A stretch of 64,000 nt of DNA. Origin: Alviniconcha marisindica (Eukaryota; Mollusca; Gastropoda; Provannidae). Where the stretch lies: NCBI GenBank assembly GCA_018857735.1, contig JABMCL010003865.1, positions 62,001 through 126,000 of the forward strand. Direction: 5' to 3'. The notes beneath the pieces are model-generated. The model had not been told where the DNA came from. It ran no database searches and was given only the letters and a program-made list of their open reading frames with translations. The position numbers were made by a program, and so were the translations under genes. This document shows positions 20,746 to 33,742 of this stretch, one piece after another; position 1 is the first letter of the stretch; each line of letters begins with the position of its first letter.

Positions 20746-20849
20746 ATTATGTGGGCAGTATCTTAAAGAAATTCGGCTGCAAACTCTTCTGCTACAGATC
20801 CCCTCTGTCTATGGCGACATCTCGGATGAGCTCATTCCCTTCTCTGACT

Positions 20850-21130
20850 TAATGTGTGTTTTAAAATAGTGTTTGTTCTTTCTGATATGGTTCTTAAATG
20901 AGCGTTTTAAAACAGTGTTTGTTCTGCTATGGTTCTTAAATGTCTTAAAAATAGTGTTTGTTTGTTCTGATGCGGTTCTTAAATGTGCGTTTTAAAATGT
21001 TCTGATATGGTTCTGAAATGCATTTTAAAATAGTGTTTGTACTGATATGGTTCTGGGGTGTTTTTTTAATTAAGGTTCGCTCTGATATGGTTCTTAAATG
21101 TGTTTTAAAATAGTGTTGTTCTGGTATGGT
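20850..21130 (+). repeat. about 40-bp tandem repeat, 6-7 copies
   Basis: Unit includes TTTTAAAATAGTGTTTG and TCTGATATGGTTCTTAAATG, with length variation. Confidence 0.88.
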
Positions 21131-22540
21131 TTAAAACTAGTGGACAGGACGTTAAAATCCAAGAACCAACCACCTGGGAATAGGCTTTGTGCTCTTGACC
21201 ACAGATAGTGTTACACAGCTGTTTTTTGATTTCGTTTTCACTCACTTTATGGGTTGCTTGTAAAAAGGTGGATGACAATGTTTTTGTTATCTACCATTTG
21301 CGGGTGTAACAAAATCTGACATTTTGGATTAAAACAAAATAAAATTGGATGACAATGTTTTTACTCTCAACCATTTGTGGCTGTAACAAGATCTGACACG
21401 GGATAAAAAAATTCACACACAAACCTGTAATTTGTAAGTGAGCGCTCATTTCTGAATAAAATGATGAAATTCTGCTGTTTCTTTTTTGAGTATGTATGAT
21501 GATCTAAGAAAGATGTATGCAACATGTGCGCACACACAGATGCACACATAATTATATATACTTGCATGCAGCCATACACACAGTCACGCGAGCAACCATA
21601 CCCAACACTTATCACAGACTGCGGCACAAAGCTGACTTTTTACTTGGAGGCAATTATCACTTGGCATACAATTACATACATGATAACTGACGTGTACCTT
21701 GACAACAAGTTGCATACAATACTTCCTGTACTGAACAATACTTGTACTGGACACGTATGGTACGTACAATTCACAGCTCATGTTGCACACAGCTTCCGTC
21801 AACAACATTTGCAATCAAACCATGGTTGTGTGGTGCCGTAGAATTTCACCACGGCCAATATTAGCCGTCATCGATTTACCATGACAAAGTGTGAATGCAT
21901 GATATTGTCAACAGCAACAGAACCATGTGTCCAAACTGGGCACTGTGAAGTGATTGCACCTTTTGGTTATTAACTACTTCATTCTTCACTTGGATGTCAT
22001 GCTTCATAGCATGGTAAGGGAACAACGAAGGAAAAATGACAACAACAAAACAACGCGTTTGTCTTATCACGCACAACCCCAGCCAGTGACACGTGAAATG
22101 TGAAGGACGTCAAATAACTAACTTCGCACATACAAAATATCTAACTCTGCACATAAAACTTTATAATACCAACATCAAATAGTCAACGTAATTTTACTTT
22201 ACAACCAACATCCAGTCCATGCATCAACGTTTTTGAATAGATTCCAGTCTCAAAGGGGAAAGAAAAGCAGAGGGATACTTGCAAACCACAACTATGAGCT
22301 CTGTCAGAAACCACAGCCAGTGATCTGTTGCATCATGGTACAGTAAACATTGCATACACATCCAGGATGGCGGGACTGAGCAGAAGGACCTCTTGAAGAC
22401 GCACACCAGGAAAAGGTGCTGTGAAATCCTATGCAGGATCAACAGATTTGGAACCATCCGTTTTTCTCCTGCGTGAAAGCGTAAAACTGAGTCTCTATAG
22501 AAAAGTATCGAAAATATCCTAAGGCAATGTCAAGATAGAG
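21131..22540. other. spacer, no gene seen
   Basis: Unique-looking AT-rich sequence. The open frames are short and match no family I recognise. Confidence 0.5.
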
Positions 22541-22544
22541 CAGA

Positions 22545-22612
22545 ATTTGCAACTGTACAGAATTTGCAACTGTACAGAATATGCAACTGTACAGGATTTG
22601 CAACTGTACAAC
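22545..22612. repeat. 19-bp tandem repeat, four copies
   Basis: GAATTTGCAACTGTACA units repeat head to tail with single-base changes. Confidence 0.93.
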
Positions 22613-22952
22613 TTCCTTATGTGGCTTGATGTTTTGACAATAAACTGACAATGCACTGAAGGGATCCATCCAACATTAAGACTGAGATTTTCCTCTGCAC
22701 ACCTCCATCAGGGTGGCGAGAGCAATGCAGTAGCTGCCTACAAAAGGATGAATGTGAAAACTCCGTAGCCTCTTCATGTGAAGTAATGATACGGGACAAA
22801 ATGATATTGCTTGGCACTATGCTGTCAAATTCTACACTTGCTTGGATCTTTGCGAAAACTATAGGATCAGTGCATTCAATGAAACAGGATACGCATAAAA
22901 TGACATGTAGAGCTGCTGCAAAAACTAAACTGGATACCAATTATCAATGGTA

Positions 22953-22959
<7 letters not shown>

Positions 22960-22983
<24 letters not shown>

Positions 22984-22988
22984 CACTG

Positions 22989-23021
<33 letters not shown>

Positions 23022-23170
23022 ACAGCATGTGTGTGTGTGTGTGTGTGCACTGCATGTGTGTGTGTGCGCATGTGTGCGCGTGTAAGAGGGAGTTTTGGTC
23101 TTAATTAATCTCAGTTAAGTTGTAAAGCACTGTGAGTCTCTGAAAGCGCTTTATAAATTCCCTATTATTA
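22960..23170 (+). repeat. (GT)n tract followed by SINE-like tail
   Basis: GT repeats interrupted by GCACTGCAT at 22960-23085, then TTGTAAAGCACTGTGAGTC and AAAGCGCTTTATAAAT, a common 3' end in invertebrate SINEs, with a short ATT tail. Confidence 0.65.
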
Positions 23171-23329
23171 CTCGGGATCACAATTTCTCCAGTCTTGCCA
23201 CAGAGGAATGCTCATTTCAAAGGTACGTAAAACACTTGCAAACCTGTTTAAGGAGGCACCGCAGTGCATCCTCAGGACTGGCGCTGCTCCTGGCACTGCA
23301 TGCAGCAGGTACAGCATGTACTGATTAAA

Positions 23330-23360
<31 letters not shown>

Positions 23361-23984
23361 AAAAAAAAAACCCCAAAGCATTAGCATCCCAAACTCCACA
23401 ATTCAGATCAAAATCAAAAGCACAAAAACTTTTCAGAAACACTGGCAACACCAACTTAACACCCAAACAATTCAGACAAGAAACAAAACTTACTCTAATC
23501 TTGAGCAAGCAAGCAAGCAAGCAAGCCAACCGTCACCACTCCACGCGCTGGTCTATCTTCACAACATGATCATGAAAAGCCAAAAGAGCTACTGAGACCA
23601 GTGACTGTGACGAAACGCACAAAAGGTTCAAATCGATAAAAGAACGTCGGGAAGAAAAGGCCGGTGGTGCTTTGTGACTGACCAATGACTGTGGTGCTGG
23701 CGGCCACGGCAATGCTGTGGAAGATGATTTCGATCACAACAGCTGGAGTAGCCTGGACCATTACAACTGGTGCAGATCGTTACAACTGGAGTTCAACATA
23801 GCCGCGATACAGAGATATGTACATGTGTAGCATGGAGAGGGGATCTTCATGTAAAAAACTAAACAAAAACCCCCACCTCAGCTGACAGATGTTAACCTAG
23901 CCCATGTGCATGTAGAGGATGATGTAACCTTACAGTGGCAAAGAAGGCAACTAAGGGGTTAAGTAAGTGAGTAATTTGGTGTTT

Positions 23985-24045
23985 TATGCCCAGTCAACCA
24001 GTACGGTTATATCAGGGCGAACTACTAAGGCGGTAACCACTTGAC
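23985..24045 (+). repeat. dispersed short repeat family
   Basis: TGCCCAGTCAACCAGTACGG followed by TTATATCAGGGCGAA recurs at 29388-29425 (same strand) and, inverted, at about 36088-36120. A diverged form (CCCACTCAACCATGACGG) occurs three times at 55390-55560. Confidence 0.7.
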
Positions 24046-26900
24046 CTAGCCAAGGCCAGGATGTTTTGCACTGCTTAAGGGGAGGTCAATCCTACACTTC
24101 TGTTCTAGGGGCTGCGTGGGAGATGGGCCTGCCCACGCCAGCTTGATCTACAAGGCATTTTGTTTGATTTCCAAGCTTCGCCACAGGTATGAAGGTTTGT
24201 TTTCGTTACCTCAATGTTAGATTGCTACCCACAATAAAAACAAAAAGATTGCTTACCTATAGTTTGTTCTGACAAATTTTGATGCTACTCTTTGTTAGGT
24301 CTGAAGCACTGAACTGCTTCTTTTGAGTTTGTTCTCCAATTTCGATTTATCTTCGATAGGCCAGGATTTGATCACTTGGGCTTTTGATTTCTGTCATGTG
24401 TGTATTTCTTCTGGTGTAGTCAATTATTACAATCCTAAGAACTCAAGATACCCATTCAGAATCCCAGTATATTGTACATTTTGATCCATTGGGTTGGTTA
24501 TGTGTTAAATATGTGAATAAGTTGGCTGATGTTTATTTTTTTATACTTTTGGATTGTCAGATATGCTGATAAAAAAACACACACACCAAAACAGCCATGA
24601 CATTCTTTGATATGAATGAAACAGTGCGCACAGCAATACACTATATTCTGATGACATGATATGAAATAGAGCGACTACTTGTGAAAACAAATATTTTGCA
24701 TATTTGTCACGCAAATAATGACATCATGAGAAATGAACAGACAGTGAGCTTAACAGAAAATTATTCACACCTTAAGTTTCTTTTTCTTTTTCTACGGGAA
24801 TAAAATCCTGCAAGAGCACTCAGAAACTACTCCTCAACTGCAAGTTGTACGCAAAGTGACATCAACTCACAAAGGCGTAACAATACCTTCATTGATTATA
24901 TACTCCAGTGACTAGATATGCTATAAAAACAGCACGCTACTTGGAACAGAATCCCAGAGTACTAATTTTCAGTGAACGAATCTCTCATGAATGGGAATAT
25001 ATACTGCAACTCTATATATACGGAACAAGTCATGCATATATTCATTATTTGTGTTAAAATATTTTCTGATCATGATGAAAAAATATTTTCCATTAGAAAC
25101 ACATCACAAAAAAAAAAAAAAAAAAACCCCAAGTGTACACACAAACCCCCAAAACAAAGGAGAAAAGTGGATGACATAAGAAACAAAATTAGCAATAAGT
25201 TAGCGCAAACAACACAAAAACACACACAAAGGTGTTTGGATACTTTTGTTTCACATGTAAATGGTTGGGGGTTGGAAATTACTCTGAAGGGATTTCCAGT
25301 CAGATAGGCCGCTACCGCTTGATGTAAGCGCGCTGATGTACATTCAGTGCCTGTAGCGTATTGCCCTCAAAATGCGAGAGATGAAACGGTGCATTTTTTT
25401 CTTCTTCCCCTGCCAAAAGATGTGGAACATGCGGCATCAGGACAGATACACAGCTTCTCACTCCAAGGGGGGGAGGTGGGGGGGTGGGGGGTGGGGGGGA
25501 TGTCCTTGCCAATATTTGCATTGAGCAGACACCAAGACAGTAATACCATGACGGGAAACCACCTATTTTCAAATTGCGCTGACAGGTGCAACATTACGCC
25601 TGACATGCAGGCAGCACAACAAATCAGGGGCACTGAAGGGCATTTGCTCATGGGCATTAAACAAATCAATCAGGAATAAATGGCGCTGAGGGGCATTTGT
25701 TCACGGTCATTAAACAAATCAATCAGGAATCCAGCGTGCACACAGAACCGTCAGGCTATCTATGTCACATCGCTCAGGGCAACCATAATTATCAGAGGCA
25801 ACCCCCCCCCCCTCTCCCCCAACAACAACCACCAAAAAATGGGCACATGTACAGCTATTAGACTATACAAGGAGACAAGAGAGTTAGACCACAGAAGAGC
25901 ACACATCCTGCATTTTGACACAAGTGTTCCAGTCATTATCAGTGGTGGGAAGGGGCTGGGGGTTGGGGGGTGGGGGTGGGGGCTGGCTGGAAAAACAAGG
26001 AATGCTGCAGAAGCCCAGAAGACATGTCAAGAGATTGGGCATGCCCCCCCCCCCCCTTCAAATAACCGTGCATAAAAAAAATCTATGTATTTTTCTGCAA
26101 AGATTCAGTACAATTCAACGGAATACCCCCACCTTGCTATTTTCTGTTGTTGTTATACACACACAAAACTGACAGCCACTACAATACACCACCTGAGTGT
26201 GTGCATGCAAGTATCCAGTGTTAAAACTCCCCAAAGATGAAATTACAGACAGGAACAGGTAACGGATCCCTCACTGGGACGCCTGCTTAGGAACAACTCT
26301 CGGGTTAAAATGCGGGGGGAAAAAACCCTGATTCAATTTGGAACAGTTGGAGAAGACAGCGAGGGTCAGTAGAAGATAGGTTCAGAAGAACCAGTAACTT
26401 CAGCCACAGTTTCTCCATCTCAAGTGGTGGGACCTTAACTGATGCAAGAAAACCCCCCCCCCCCCCCCCCCATGTCCCCTCCTCCCACCCATTCACATCT
26501 GGTTCACAAGATGAAACATGGAAGCTCGAGAATTTATGACCAAAACCTGGAGCCCACAGACCTGGAGGCACAAGCAACTGTTCCCGAAACAGGAAGTGGA
26601 AGAAGAAGAAGAAGAAGACCGCAACAAGCATGAGCAAAAACTGTCCCGTACTCAAAGGACCACAATGGACGTGCACACAACTCACAATGGATGTGAGCAC
26701 AACTGTCCACTCCTTCAGAGACCACAGGAAATGAGAAAGCAACTGCCCAGCCCTCAAAGACCGCAACGAAGACCAGCATAACTGTCTAATCCTTAAAACA
26801 TCCCCGTGGGCCTCAAGGTAAGAGCAGCACAAGAAAACCCATCTACCTACCCACATTATTTCTCAGCATAAAAAACAGCAACAACAAAACAAAAACTAAC
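24046..26900. other. spacer, no gene seen
   Basis: AT-rich sequence with A-run (25108-25126), G-rich (25468-25500, 25945-25985) and C-run (25802-25813, 26044-26057, 26452-26471) tracts. Open frames here are low-complexity. Some of this could be Argonaute 3' UTR, since that gene is transcribed toward it. Confidence 0.5.
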
Positions 26901-26919
26901 CTAACCGCATCTGTTTCTG

Positions 26920-27490
26920 CTCGGCAACAGAAATTCTGGCCACATGTGTTTCAGCTCGGCACACAGATATCCTGGCCACACGTGTTTCTGCTCGGCACAC
27001 AGAAATCCTGGCCACAAGTGTTTCTGCTCGGCACACAGAAATCCTGGCCACATGTGTTTCTACTCGGCACACAGAAATCCTGGCCACATGTGTTTCTGCT
27101 TGGCACACAGAAATCCTGGCCACATGTGTTTCTGCTCGGCACACAGAAATCCTGGCCACATGTGTTTCTGCTCGGCACACAGATATCCTGGCCACATGTG
27201 TTTCTGCTCGGCACACGGATATCCTGGCCACATGTGTTTCTGCTCGGCACACAGATATCCTGGCCACATGTGTTTCTGCTCGGCACACGATATCCTGGCC
27301 GTTTCAGCTCGGCACACAGATATCCTGGCCACATGTGTTTCTGCTCGGCACACAGATATCCTGACCACATCTGTTTCTGCTTCGGCACACGGATATCCTG
27401 GCCACATCTGTTTCTGCTTGGCACACAGATATCCTGGCCACATGTGTTTCTGCTCGGCACACGGATATCCTGGCCACATCAGTTTCTACT
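26920..27490. repeat. 36-bp minisatellite, about 16 copies
   Basis: Unit GGCACACAGATATCCTGGCC plus ACATGTGTTTCTGCTC; units in the first half carry AGAAATCC instead. Since 36 bp is 12 codons and the unit lacks stops in several frames, long open frames up to 210 codons exist on both strands. The protein-like repetition is a property of the repeat, and no start, splice or family evidence supports a gene. Confidence 0.93.
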
Positions 27491-27734
27491 TGGCGTAAGG
27501 AAATTACAACTGCATGCATTTCTGCCTGGGACACCAGACCCCGGCCACATCCTCTCTACCCTTGCACAGACCCACTGACCCAGCCTCTACCTGCTTCAAC
27601 GAGCACGAGTGAGCGCATCGCTGTCCTCACGATGGGGACAGGAACCTCAACATGCATCATCATCAGGAAACTACCAACAACCTGATGCTGCACAACAGAA
27701 GAAAAAACATATGCACAATCAGATATTGCACAGC

Positions 27735-27754
27735 ACACACACACACATACACAC

Positions 27755-27787
<33 letters not shown>

Positions 27788-27810
27788 TACATACACTCAC
27801 ACACACCATG
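27735..27810. repeat. (CA)n with CATA interruptions
   Basis: Simple CA repeat after the 36-bp array. Confidence 0.95.
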
Positions 27811-27904
27811 TCTGACCCACTCGCATCTTATTCTGATCAACGCACACACAACACCCTACCATGTTTACGGGACTGCCTGGTGCAAGAGCACCCTTTCCCC
27901 ATTT

Positions 27905-28415
27905 GGTGCTGAGTGACATCAGAAAACTACGCAAATCTGGTACTGACGGACACCTGCAAACTCTAGCTGGCACAAATAAAACCCTAGCATCTGATACCAA
28001 CTTGGTAACTGACACCGGAAAACCCTACCTGGCACAAATAAAACCCGGTAACATCTGATACTGACTTAGTGACCAACAGCAGAAAATTCTACCTGGCACA
28101 AATAAAGCCTGGTAACATCTGATACTGTGATAGTGATACTGACTTGGTGACCAACAGCAGAAAATTTTACCTGGCTCAAATGAAACCTGGTAACATCTGA
28201 TAGTGATACTGATTTGGTGACCAACACCTGAAAACTTTACCTGGCACAAACAGAACCCGGTAACATCTGATAATGATCTGGTGACCGACAGCAGAAAACT
28301 ACCCAAATCTGATACCACTTGGCACAAGAAAACCCTATTAATGTCCGACACTGACTTGGTGACCGACACCAGAAACCTACCCCAATCTGATACCACTTGG
28401 CACAAGAAAACCCAA
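27905..28415. repeat. about 64-75-bp tandem repeat, 7 copies
   Basis: Unit includes TACCTGGCACAAATAAAACC, GGTAACATCTGATACTGA and CTTGGTGACCAACAGCAGAA. Later copies are more diverged. Confidence 0.9.
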
Positions 28416-30350
28416 CCCCTGTCCGCTCTTGTACATCACACAATTCCACACAAACACTCTAGGCCTCATACGGTTTCAGATTACTGCCGCATATACAAGC
28501 CTGCACTTTTTCAAACAACTGGTAGCAATATGCATGGCACACCTAAATGTCATGAAATAAGCGTTTTGTCAAACAGCCATGGAAAGAGAGAAAAGAAGAA
28601 AGAAAAAAAGAGGGGGGAAAACAAAAAGGTGGGGTGGGGGGGAGGGGAGAGGGACAATGGAGTGAGCATGAATTGTTTGTCAAAACAACTGAATTTTACT
28701 GGTTCAGACAATGACTTCGCTGTGCCACGCTGCGATTCTCTGCCGCCAGCAGTGGCTGGATCCACAACTGGAAACCAAGTGCACTCAGGATTTTTCGCAT
28801 GCAGTCACCCCTTGTAACAGTTCTACAAGGATGTGAAAGCACGTGCATGATTTCCCAGGCAATCTGTTCCACCAACAACTGCATGTCCACAACTGGTGGT
28901 TCACCAGCTGCTGACAAGTAATCACGTTTCGTCAAATTCACACAACTGATAAAAATACCTGGATGGTCTAGAGTGCTGAAAGGACAAATGATTTGTACAA
29001 CTTGGAAAAACTCAAAAGTTAATGGAACAATGATTACAAATGACTATAGCGTTAAACCAAACCATGAGGAGGAACTGCTGACTTCCTCTCGCCATTTTTC
29101 TGAATCCCCTAAATTTAGAAGCAAACAACAAGAACCAAAAAACAGCTGCGGGCAAGCCAATAAGATTAAGATGCATCATTTTTTATTTCTGGTACTTCGT
29201 CTCCAACCGCATCTTTCTGCAGTGCAACTAAACAGCACAACTGTCTTTTTCTTTTCAGTTTCATCAGTCACCCTTCCATAAAGTCTGAGTGTATAAATAT
29301 GTCTGTCAAAACTTCAATGCACCAGCTCATCAGCTTCACCTGGTCATGTAACATTCTGTCAGAGCGTACAACAGTAACTTGACGTTTCATGTCCAGTCAA
29401 CCAGTACGGTTAATATATCAGGGCGAAGAGTGTACAATACCAGTCACCCACATAAAATGAAGTGCCCAAACCAGAGCTCTCTGAGGACGCTACCTGGACT
29501 GGCGCTCCAAAAGCAATACACACATGTATGTAAAAAAACACAGTTCCCTGTCTTGGCTGTTCAGGGTATAGACAGAGATGGTTCGCTGTGTCATAAAACA
29601 ATAAATATGTCATTCTGTTATACATGGGGCTGACCCAGTGAAACCAACATGAACACTTTAAACAGCCATGGAGTTGTTTTTTGCGACCAAGTCAATACAA
29701 ATGATCCTCCGGAAAGCTTATCATGTCATCTGACAAGCTGGAGGGAATGAGAATGGGTGAAGCGGATGTCAACAACGACAGCAAATAAAACAAACAAAAC
29801 AAAACCCAAAAAACACAGAAGAGCCAGCATGGCAGCTGTATTATAAAAAGCAATTTGTGACTGGTGGGGTTTGAGGGTCCGTTGGTTGGTTCTTGGATGC
29901 TAACGTGCAGTGGGACGAGTGTCGGTTAACTGGTTCTTGGACATTAACGTCCCCGTGGGAGTGAGAGAGAATCTGGACGCACGCCTGTCCAGTCCAAACA
30001 CCTTGCACAAAATCTCAACAAAGCTGGGTGGGTGGGCAGTTGGTTGGTTGGTTGGTTGGTTGGTTGCTAGGTGGGTACCGGGGCAGCTCTCCGCTGACCC
30101 CAACGTTGATGCAGACAGGACAACTGCTGGCATCACACAGTGCAAAATGCCTTGAAATCTCCGTGTACCACGATGCAGTAGGGTTCTGCAGACGTTCGCA
30201 TCCTTAAAGTTACTTGGTTCTCAGATTTGAACATCCCATCAACTGCAGAGGGTGGCTGCAGTATGAACACTTGCAAAGAATGTCAGTTTCTATACCACAG
30301 GCTGAAGAATCTCGTGCCTGCTCCTATGATGCTGATCTCCACATGTGATG
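28416..30350. other. spacer, no gene seen
   Basis: Contains purine-rich 28580-28660, a dispersed repeat copy at 29388-29425 and a (GGTT)n tract at 30040-30065. No recognisable coding sequence. Confidence 0.5.
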
Positions 30351-30359
30351 GAGCAAATA

Positions 30360-30640
30360 CTGACCACTGCGTGTCGACCGCGACATGTCGACTGCATGTC
30401 GACCGTGACATGCAATGATGTTGCAGTGTCAACCACGACATGCATAATGTGGCAATGTTGACCGCGACATGCAATGATGTGTTAATGTTGACCGCGACAT
30501 GCAATGGTGTGGCAATGTCGACCACGACATGCAATGATGTGGCAATGTCGACTGTGACATGCAATGATGTGGCAATGTCGACCACGACATGCAATGATGT
30601 GGCAATGTCAACCATGATGTGATAATGCAGTGACGCTGAC
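30360..30640. repeat. 30-bp minisatellite, about 9 copies
   Basis: Unit GTGGCAATGTCGACCACGAC plus ATGCAATGAT, with CGCG/CACG variation. It is open in some frames because 30 is a multiple of 3. Confidence 0.93.
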
Positions 30641-31852
30641 GATGACACACGATACATCGCAACGCTGACTGTGACGTGATGATGATGCAACCACAGTAAC
30701 CACTACACATGGCGCAACAATGCTGACCAACTGTGATGGTGTAGCAATGCTGACAGCAGCATGTGATGACGTAGCACCTATCACTTATTATCAGTCAGGA
30801 TAGTACATGTGGGCTTTCTATTTGGAGCCTGACATTGCCCCCGCCCCAACCAAATCAAAAAAGCATATGGAAAAGAAGAATAAAAAAACTAAGTTCATAT
30901 TTCTGGTGCACCTGGGAGTCACTACACCCACACACAAAAATTGATGAGATGAAACTATTCATCATTAGATATGCAACACTATGGCGGCAGTGGTTCCTTA
31001 ACTCAATATCAAAATCACCTCCTTTAGTATGAAAATTCTCAAAAGTCTTCATTCACAATATAGCAATCAAACAGTGTGACCATTGCATGCGCTGCTTTCA
31101 CTTTGACAATTCTGGCCGACTTATTTATCCTGACAAACACTTCTAGAACCGGTAACACCCACCCTAAGACCTGCACTAAAACTTTGCATAACAGCATTTT
31201 CATGCAAATAAAACCACCCTCTTGCAACTTCAAAGTGTAGCCTGACCACATCTGGCCCCAAACAGCTGTTGCACCAAAGCAAAACAAACATGAAATATTT
31301 AGCTGCAACTCTCTTCCTCATCAACAGTCATGACTTCTCACGGTTCTGCAGAAAATGCTAGACATTCGTCTCACGTTGCTGGCAGTCCCTCCCACAGAAC
31401 CACGCAAAGTTCCTGGTTAGTTCTCGTCACCACGGTAAACAAGCAAAGCCCCCAGGCAAGGCTCTGAACCACCTCTGCTGCACACGCCAATCTCTGCCGT
31501 GCCGGTCAGCCGCCGCTGTTTCGCAGCACAGCAGAAGGCCGAGTCAAGCCAGGCAGCTGAACTTTCTCGAAGGCAGATGTGTCCTCCGCCGTGACGTCAA
31601 GAAACACAAAAGTTTCACGCCCAGTTTGAGAGTGGTTTGCTGCAAGCACACATGGTTCGCAGGTCAGCAACGCCTCTGAGAGCCGTCTTCACAAGAAGCG
31701 TCACTGCTCAAAAAGCATCACCTCCTCCACTCCCAAGCCGTGGAAGCCAAAAGTAACAGAAGTAGTTTATCTGCGGCATCACTGGTAGAGATGGGAAGGA
31801 ATGAAACAGGCACAATTTGTTGTTTTTCTTTCCACCGACAGGAGGGAGCAGT
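30641..31852. other. probable Argonaute 3' UTR and flank
   Basis: Downstream of the Argonaute stop on its own strand. Mostly unique sequence without coding signal. The poly(A) site could not be placed. Confidence 0.4.
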
Positions 31853-31961
31853 CTAGGCGAAGTACATCACTTTGATGGTGTCCGGGTGCGCCGTCACGGC
31901 CCTCGCCATGACGGCCGGGTTACGATCCTCGCTGTTGTCCGAGTGACGACTGCCTTCCCCG
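31853..31961 (-). CDS. AGO: Argonaute terminal coding exon (in-window exon 11)
   Basis: Acceptor ctttgtttcag. The first base completes Ser, then [35 protein letters not shown] and TAG (31853-31855). The MYFA C terminus, which packs into the PIWI fold, is conserved in animal AGO1/2. Confidence 0.95.
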
Positions 31962-33711
31962 CTGAAACAAAGACGGAAACGAGCACTGAAGCAGGAACAA
32001 ATGACCAGAGATGGAAGGGCACGCCGGGATGTAAAGTTACCACCTACGATAACATAACAATCATCAAAAGAAGGCTCCATATTTGACACAGCACAGGTTC
32101 ATCAGCTTTCTCCCTGGCCCCCCCCCCCCCCCCCCCCCCCCCCCAATTTACCTAAGCCAGATTGATGCATCTATTCTTACCCCAATCTGGGCGACAGAGA
32201 AGGGATCATGATAGAGAAGGGGACATGAACCAAGAAGGGGGTGTCGACAGAGATGTGGTGGTGATGGTGGTGGTGGGGGGGGGGGGAGGGCAGAGAAGGG
32301 GATCGTGATGAAGGGGACAATGGCTGAGAAGGGGATCCTGACGAAGGGGACAATGGCTGAGAAGGGGGTGACTGTGGAGATGTGATGGTGGTGGTGGTGG
32401 TGGTGGGTGGGGGGGGGGGGGGGGGCAGAGAAGGGATCGTGACGAACTGGCGGGTACTTATATGGTTTGAGAAGGGGTGTTCTAGAGTGTTGATGATGTG
32501 GTGGTGGGTGGTGGGGTGGGGTGGTGGTGGCAGAGGGAGGAGAGGTCAGGTGTGGTGGTGATGGTGGTGGTGGTGTGTGTTGGGGGGGGGGGGGGGGAGG
32601 GATCATGAGAAAGAGGACAATGGCTGAGAAGGGGATGTCGACAGAGAAGGGGGTGGGGTGATGACAGAGAAGGGGATCATGAGAGAGAAGGGGACAGTGA
32701 CTGAGAACTTTTTGGCTGGAAATCTGTAACACAAGTTCTGCCTTGTTCCTTCCAAGTCCCTGTCCCTTCTCTCTCTCCCTCACACTGCAGCCTACACGCA
32801 CCTGTCGTGCTCTTTCTCCACCAGGTGGTAGCGGGCGCGGAAAGCCACCAGGTGCGCGTAATAGGCCGGGGCTGGAATGGACACGGAGCGCGTGCAGCGC
32901 ACGTAGGTGTGGCACAGCTGGTAGGTCAGGATCTGCAGCTCGTCAGCTGTGAAGCGGTTGTCATCCCACAGCACGTGGTAGTGTGAAGGTCGACTTGTAC
33001 CCTGCAAGGGAAGAGAAAAAAAAAGGTTAAAAAAAGACGACGACGACGAAACAGCTTGTGCTATGTGCATGCAAGCTGAGTTTCTGCTAAACTGTTGAGA
33101 CTATCGGTACGTGGTACCGGCAATAAAAAATATTCTGGTTCCAATCCTCAAAACAGCTTGTGCTATGTGCGTGCAAGCTGAGTTTCTGCTAAACTGTTGA
33201 GACTATCGGTACGTGGTACCGGCAATAAAAAATATTCCGGTACCAATCCTCAGACAGCTGGTACAGTCAACATGACCTAGGCCTAATACTGTGTAATGTG
33301 CCCGGTACCTTGCGGTCAGCATGCATACTTTGGGACCTGTCCATTTGAAGGGGGTAGGGGAAGGTGCTGGCAGTGAAAGTTTTCGCATTCACTGTTTTGC
33401 TTGCTGATCAACACTGGAAGCGATCTTGTTTAGTTGGAGCTTCCACTTGCTTCTGCACCCAGGGCACAGAACATGATCTCCAGCAAGTCACACAAAGCGC
33501 TCAGTTTCAGCTGTTCCTTTGTACCAGTGACTTTATTCTTTACCATGCTTGGGAAACAAAACGACAAGTTTCGGCTGGTACTTGGTACCACAGACTTTAT
33601 TTTTTTACTGGTAATAGGGAGACATTTACCAGTAAAAACAGGCATATACCAGTCCAGCAGAGGTTCTAGTGCGAGAGAGTATTTCTCTGCAAATCCTTCT
33701 GTGCACCCCCC

Positions 33712-33742
<31 letters not shown>

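Noticed and set aside
26946..27578. 210-codon plus-strand frame and overlapping minus-strand frames
   Set aside because: All consist of the same 36-bp unit read in different frames; no flanking coding sequence.
32148..32915. 255-codon minus-strand Pro/His-rich frame
   Set aside because: Low-complexity GGT/G-run sequence plus an out-of-frame reading of exon 10.
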